Positions 33,046 to 35,930 of a DNA stretch of 35,930 bases are shown in pieces; positions within the stretch are counted from its first letter, which is position 1; every line of letters begins with the position of its first letter. This DNA is from Sphingomonadales bacterium. GTDB lineage: Bacteria > Pseudomonadota > Alphaproteobacteria > Sphingomonadales > Sphingomonadaceae. The notes below the pieces were generated by a model. The model searched no databases, was not told the DNA's origin, and was given only the letters and a program-made list of their open reading frames with translations. Position numbers and translations under genes: made by a program. Location of the stretch: NCBI GenBank assembly GCA_018971065.1, contig JAGWVC010000035.1:1-35930 (forward strand). The letters are read 5' to 3'.

Positions 33046-34457
33046 AGCCGATAGGCCCGCTTGACCAGCCCGTAGGTGAGTTCGTGCGCCAGCTCGGCGG
33101 CTGCCCAGTCCTCCAGCCGGTGCTCGACCACCAGTTCGGCCAGGAACCCGCAATCGATCCGGCGGGCGACATCGTGGCGCGCCGGGATCGACAGGAACGC
33201 GCGGGTGTCGTCGTTGAAACCGACGGTGTTGTGGAAGCCGGCGGTCTCGGTGGTCATCTTCCGGAACCGGCGCATCCCCTCGGGGCTGTCATGGAACCAC
33301 CACGCCGGGCCGAGTTTCAGGCACGGGTAATGCCCGGCCAGCGGCGCCAGTTCGCGCGCGTAAGTGCTTTCATCCAGCGTGAACAGGATGATCGACAGGT
33401 CGGCCCGATCGCCGAAACGGTCCAGCAGCGGCTTCAGCGCGCGGACATATTCGGTGCGGGTGGGAATGTCGGCGCCCTTGTCGCGGCCATAGCGCGCGAA
33501 TAACGTCGCGTTATGGTTGCGATAAGAGCCGGGGTGAATCTGCATGACCAGCCCGTCGTCGCAGCTCATGCCCGCCATCTCGGTCAACATCTGCGCGCGG
33601 AACAGCTCGGCCTCGGCGGCGGTGAAGCGCCCGGTCACGACCTTGATGAACAGCGCTTCGGCTTCGTGCTCGGGCAGGTTCGCGGTCAGCGCGGTCGGGT
33701 GGCCGTGGTCGGTGCTGGTGGCGCCCAGCGCGGCGAAGGCGGCGCGGCGCGTCCGGTGCGCGGCAAGGTAGCCTCGCCAGCTAAAGCAGTCCTCGCCGGC
33801 AAGTTCCGAAAGCCGCCGGATATTGCCGTGGAAACCCTCGAATTCCGGATCGACCACCGGATCGGGACGATAGGCGGTGATGACGCGGCCGCCCCAGCCC
33901 CCCGCTCGCGTATTTTCGGCGCGGATCGCGGCGTGATGGTCCAGGCTGTCCAGCGGGCTTTCGGTTGTGGCCAGCACCTCGATGCCGAAACGGTCGAACA
34001 GCGCGCGCGGGCGGAAGGCGTCAGTGGCCAATGCGGCAGTGATCGTGTCGAAATGCAGGTCGGCGGTTTCGGCGTCGAGCCGCACCGTCATGCCGAACAC
34101 CTCGGCGAACACCCAGTCCAGCCACAGCCGCGACGGGGTGCCGCGAAACAGGGGATAGCGTTCGGCCAGCAGCCGCCAGGCGGCGCGCGGGTCGGCATCC
34201 GGGTTGCCGATGCCCAATGCTTCCAGCGGCACGCCTTGCGAATGCAGCATCCGGAACAGGTAGTGGTCAGGCGTCAGCAGCAGGTCGGCGGCATTGCCGA
34301 ACGGCGCATTGTCGGCGAACCAGCGCGGATCGGTGTGGCCGTGCGGGCTGACGATCGGCAGCCCGGCAATCGCCCGGTACAGTTCCCGCGCCACCGCGCG
34401 CGTGGCGGGGTCAGCCGGCAGCAGCCGATCGGGGTGGAGTTCGAGCGGCCGGGGCAT
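33042..34457 (-). CDS. uxaC: Glucuronate isomerase
   Basis: 471 aa from ATG 34457. Blocks LPIVSPHGHTDPRWFADNAPF (metal-binding His-x-His near residue 40) and YLFRMLHSQGVPLEALG, then LATTESPLDSLDHH and KVVTGRFTAAEAELFRAQMLTEMA, are those of the UxaC amidohydrolase-like family, in correct order and at full length. It converts D-glucuronate to D-fructuronate (and galacturonate to tagaturonate). The gene starts 3 nt after the regulator gene stop, and its own stop is the overlap with UxuB, so regulator-uxaC-uxuB-GH1-GH39 is a tight operon. The cytosolic location fits uptake of free uronate. Confidence 0.93.
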   Translation of the reverse strand: MPRPLELHPDRLLPADPATRAVARELYRAIAGLPIVSPHGHTDPRWFADNAPFGNAADLLLTPDHYLFRMLHSQGVPLEALGIGNPDADPRAAWRLLAERYPLFRGTPSRLWLDWVFAEVFGMTVRLDAETADLHFDTITAALATDAFRPRALFDRFGIEVLATTESPLDSLDHHAAIRAENTRAGGWGGRVITAYRPDPVVDPEFEGFHGNIRRLSELAGEDCFSWRGYLAAHRTRRAAFAALGATSTDHGHPTALTANLPEHEAEALFIKVVTGRFTAAEAELFRAQMLTEMAGMSCDDGLVMQIHPGSYRNHNATLFARYGRDKGADIPTRTEYVRALKPLLDRFGDRADLSIILFTLDESTYARELAPLAGHYPCLKLGPAWWFHDSPEGMRRFRKMTTETAGFHNTVGFNDDTRAFLSIPARHDVARRIDCGFLAELVVEHRLEDWAAAELAHELTYGLVKRAYRL

Positions 34458-34460
34458 GGC

Positions 34461-35219
34461 TTAGCCGGCGGGCTGGCGATAGCGGGCGCGCTGGGCGGCA
34501 ACGGCCTGCCGGGCCTGCTCCACCGCCTGTTCCTCGGTGGCGAACAGCAGGCTGTCCAGCACCGCCGACAGGTGCGTGCGCATTGCGGCGCGCGCGGCGG
34601 CGGGGTCGCGGGCCTCCAGCGCGCGCAGCACCACGGTGTGTTCCTCAACCACCGGCTTGATGTTGGCGCTGCGGGCCTTGGCGTGCAGCAGCGCGCTTTC
34701 CGGCGAATTGGCGCGCAGGTTCCACAGGTTCTCGATCGCGTCGTGAATCGCGCCGTTGCGCGTGGCGCGGGCGATGGCCAGGTGAAAGGCGCGGTCGGCA
34801 TGATCGGTCCCCGCAGGGTCCTGGTTCTCGCGCGCGATTTCCTCGACCAGCCGGGCAATTTCGGCCAGGTCCTCGGCCGTGGCTTCGGTGGCGGCCAGCG
34901 CGGCGGCCTCGCCCTCGAACAGCAGGCGCGCCTCGGTCAGTTCGAACGCGGTCAGGTTGAAGCCGGGAATGTCGCCCTTGCCGGGCAGGCGCTGGACATA
35001 GGCGCCCGAGCCGATCCGCACTTCAACGAAGCCCAGCACTTCCAGCGCGATGATCGCCTCGCGCACGGTGGGGCGGCTGACATCGTACTGCACGGCCAGC
35101 TCACGCTCGGCCGGCAGGCGGCTGCCCACCGGGTACTTGCCCTCGGTCAGCTCGGTGACAAGTCGCCGGGCGACGTTCTGATAAAGGCGATCATATACGC
35201 TGGATACGGGTTCGAGCAT
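34461..35219 (-). CDS. FadR-subfamily GntR regulator of uronate genes (UxuR/ExuR-like)
   Basis: 252 aa from ATG 35219, with GGAG about 6 nt upstream; a GTG at 35255 would add 12 residues. The winged HTH (about 8-75) reads LVTELTEGKYPVGSRLPAERELAVQ, then YDVSRPTVREAIIALEVLGFVEVRIGSGAYV, a textbook GntR pattern. The FCD domain (about 95-230) carries FELTEARLLFEGEAAALAA and DHADRAFHLAIARATRNG with the conserved Asp/His ligands. It is the first gene of the uronate operon and divergent from ManD across 100 nt, where a TGGTC-A-GGCCA dyad is a likely operator. It probably represses both sides and its own gene until glucuronate or fructuronate accumulates. The specific name is withheld, since UxuR and ExuR types differ only in detail. 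Confidence 0.87.
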   Translation of the reverse strand: MLEPVSSVYDRLYQNVARRLVTELTEGKYPVGSRLPAERELAVQYDVSRPTVREAIIALEVLGFVEVRIGSGAYVQRLPGKGDIPGFNLTAFELTEARLLFEGEAAALAATEATAEDLAEIARLVEEIARENQDPAGTDHADRAFHLAIARATRNGAIHDAIENLWNLRANSPESALLHAKARSANIKPVVEEHTVVLRALEARDPAAARAAMRTHLSAVLDSLLFATEEQAVEQARQAVAAQRARYRQPAG

Positions 35220-35229
35220 CTTGCGCTCC

Positions 35230-35244
35230 ACTGGCCTGACCAAT
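35230..35244. promoter_or_regulatory. Candidate FadR/UxuR-type operator
   Basis: Minus-strand reading ATTGGTCAGGCCAGT: five of seven pairs match about a central A. It has the T-G-G-T...(A/G)-C-C-A half sites known for FadR-family regulators such as UxuR, ExuR and PdhR. It lies 11 nt upstream of the regulator ATG and 75 nt from the ManD start, overlapping the leader, as expected for autoregulation. A second, simpler element TTGA-N5-TCAA is at 35268-35280. Confidence 0.5.
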
Positions 35245-35319
35245 ATAGCGCTCACTGGCAGGCAGGGTTGATCGCGTCAAGCGCTGTGAAGCCTGCGGGA
35301 ACTGGAGAATTGCGCCGCC

Positions 35320-35930
35320 ATGAAGATTACTGCAGCAAAGGTCATCGTCACCTGCCCGGGGCGCAATTTCGTGACCCTGAAGATCGAGACCGATCAGGGT
35401 GTATACGGCATCGGCGACGCCACGCTGAACGGCCGCGAGATTGCGGTGGTGGCCTATCTGGAAGAGCACGTTGTGCCGTGCCTGATCGGCATGGACCCGC
35501 GCCGGATCGAGGACGTGTGGCAGTACCTTTATCGTGGCGCCTACTGGCGGCGCGGTCCGGTGACGATGCGGGCGATCGCGGCGGTGGACGTGGCGCTGTG
35601 GGACATCAAGGCGAAGATGGCGGGGATGCCGCTGTACCAGCTCCTCGGCGGGCGCAGCCGCGACGGGGTGATGGTCTATGGCCACGCCAACGGCGGCGAC
35701 ATTGCCGAGACCGTGGACGCGGTCGGCCAGTATATCGACATGGGCTACAAGGCGATTCGCGCGCAATCGGGCGTGCCGGGCATCAAGGACGCCTATGGCG
35801 TCGGGCGCGGCAAGCTCTACTATGAACCCGCCGACGCGGCGCTGCCCAGCGTCACCGGGTGGGACACGCACAAGGCGCTGAACTACGTGCCGAAGCTGTT
35901 CGAGAAGCTGCGCGCGACGTATGGCTTCGA
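35320..35930 (+). CDS. manD: D-mannonate dehydratase, enolase superfamily (partial, runs off window end)
   Basis: 203 codons from ATG 35320, with CTGGAGAA about 10 nt upstream. It begins [20 protein letters not shown] and continues with [31 protein letters not shown] and [13 protein letters not shown]. The residues known from the N. aromaticivorans ManD active site are at the same numbers: Asn37, His122, Arg147 and Tyr159 (Arg/Tyr being the proton-abstracting pair). The metal ligands Asp210, Glu236 and Glu262 and catalytic His212 fall beyond the edge. It dehydrates D-mannonate, made by UxuB, to 2-keto-3-deoxygluconate. It is divergent from the uronate operon and very probably controlled by the same GntR protein. 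Similarity to the Novosphingobium enzyme is by memory, not by a search. Confidence 0.93.
   Translation, partial: MKITAAKVIVTCPGRNFVTLKIETDQGVYGIGDATLNGREIAVVAYLEEHVVPCLIGMDPRRIEDVWQYLYRGAYWRRGPVTMRAIAAVDVALWDIKAKMAGMPLYQLLGGRSRDGVMVYGHANGGDIAETVDAVGQYIDMGYKAIRAQSGVPGIKDAYGVGRGKLYYEPADAALPSVTGWDTHKALNYVPKLFEKLRATYGF

Noticed and set aside
35242..35280. TTGACG and TATATT as a promoter of the uronate regulator
   Set aside because: The hexamers are 27 nt apart, too far for a sigma-70 promoter.

Overview
This is a GC-rich alphaproteobacterial chromosome segment, almost certainly from a sphingomonad and probably Novosphingobium or a close relative. The best support is the last gene: a D-mannonate dehydratase whose first 203 residues look nearly identical, from memory, to the characterised Novosphingobium aromaticivorans enzyme, with its active-site residues at the same positions. 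Other signs are dense gene packing, many GTG starts, stop/start overlaps of 4 nt, and sugar-acid pathways typical of the group. No tRNA, rRNA, CRISPR array, insertion sequence or phage gene was seen.

Region 1 (1-13.5 kb) looks like a catabolic island for an ester-containing, probably aromatic or plant-derived compound that I cannot name. It holds a type-B carboxylesterase (partial), two paralogous secreted LVIVD-type beta-propeller proteins, a Ddn/DUF385-type oxidoreductase, a LysR regulator, an acyl-CoA synthetase overlapping a nitroreductase and an SGNH esterase, a tannase/feruloyl-esterase family protein, a SnoaL-like protein, an orphan LuxR-type regulator and an HSL-family esterase. Three G/C-rich palindromes of similar sequence (CCCCC-NNNN-GGGGG type) lie upstream of three of these genes. 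They form a candidate regulon, with the LuxR protein as the obvious candidate regulator.

Region 2 (13.5-28.3 kb) is a divergent pair of operons for beta-galactoside, galactose and arabinose use. Minus-strand operon: IlvD/Edd dehydratase, a 99-aa small protein, GH2 beta-galactosidase, alpha-ketoglutarate semialdehyde dehydrogenase, AraD1/GguC, D-galactose/L-arabinose 1-dehydrogenase, FadR/GntR regulator. Plus-strand operon: MFS sugar porter, SMP-30 lactonase, DgoK, DgoA, GH3 glycosidase. Together they encode a shared upper pathway (dehydrogenase, lactonase, dehydratase) that forks. A hexose branch (DgoK, DgoA) leads to pyruvate plus glyceraldehyde-3-phosphate. A pentose branch (AraD1, semialdehyde dehydrogenase) leads to 2-oxoglutarate. 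A strong bidirectional terminator closes the region.

Region 3 (28.3-35.9 kb) is a glucuronoxylan/glucuronate locus. Minus-strand operon: FadR/GntR regulator, UxaC, UxuB, GH1, GH39, and a small secreted protein. ManD diverges from it on the plus strand and runs off the window.

The 99-aa protein of region 2 and the 107-aa secreted protein of region 3 share a roughly 60-residue pattern. They may be members of an undescribed small-protein family tied to glycoside hydrolase operons.
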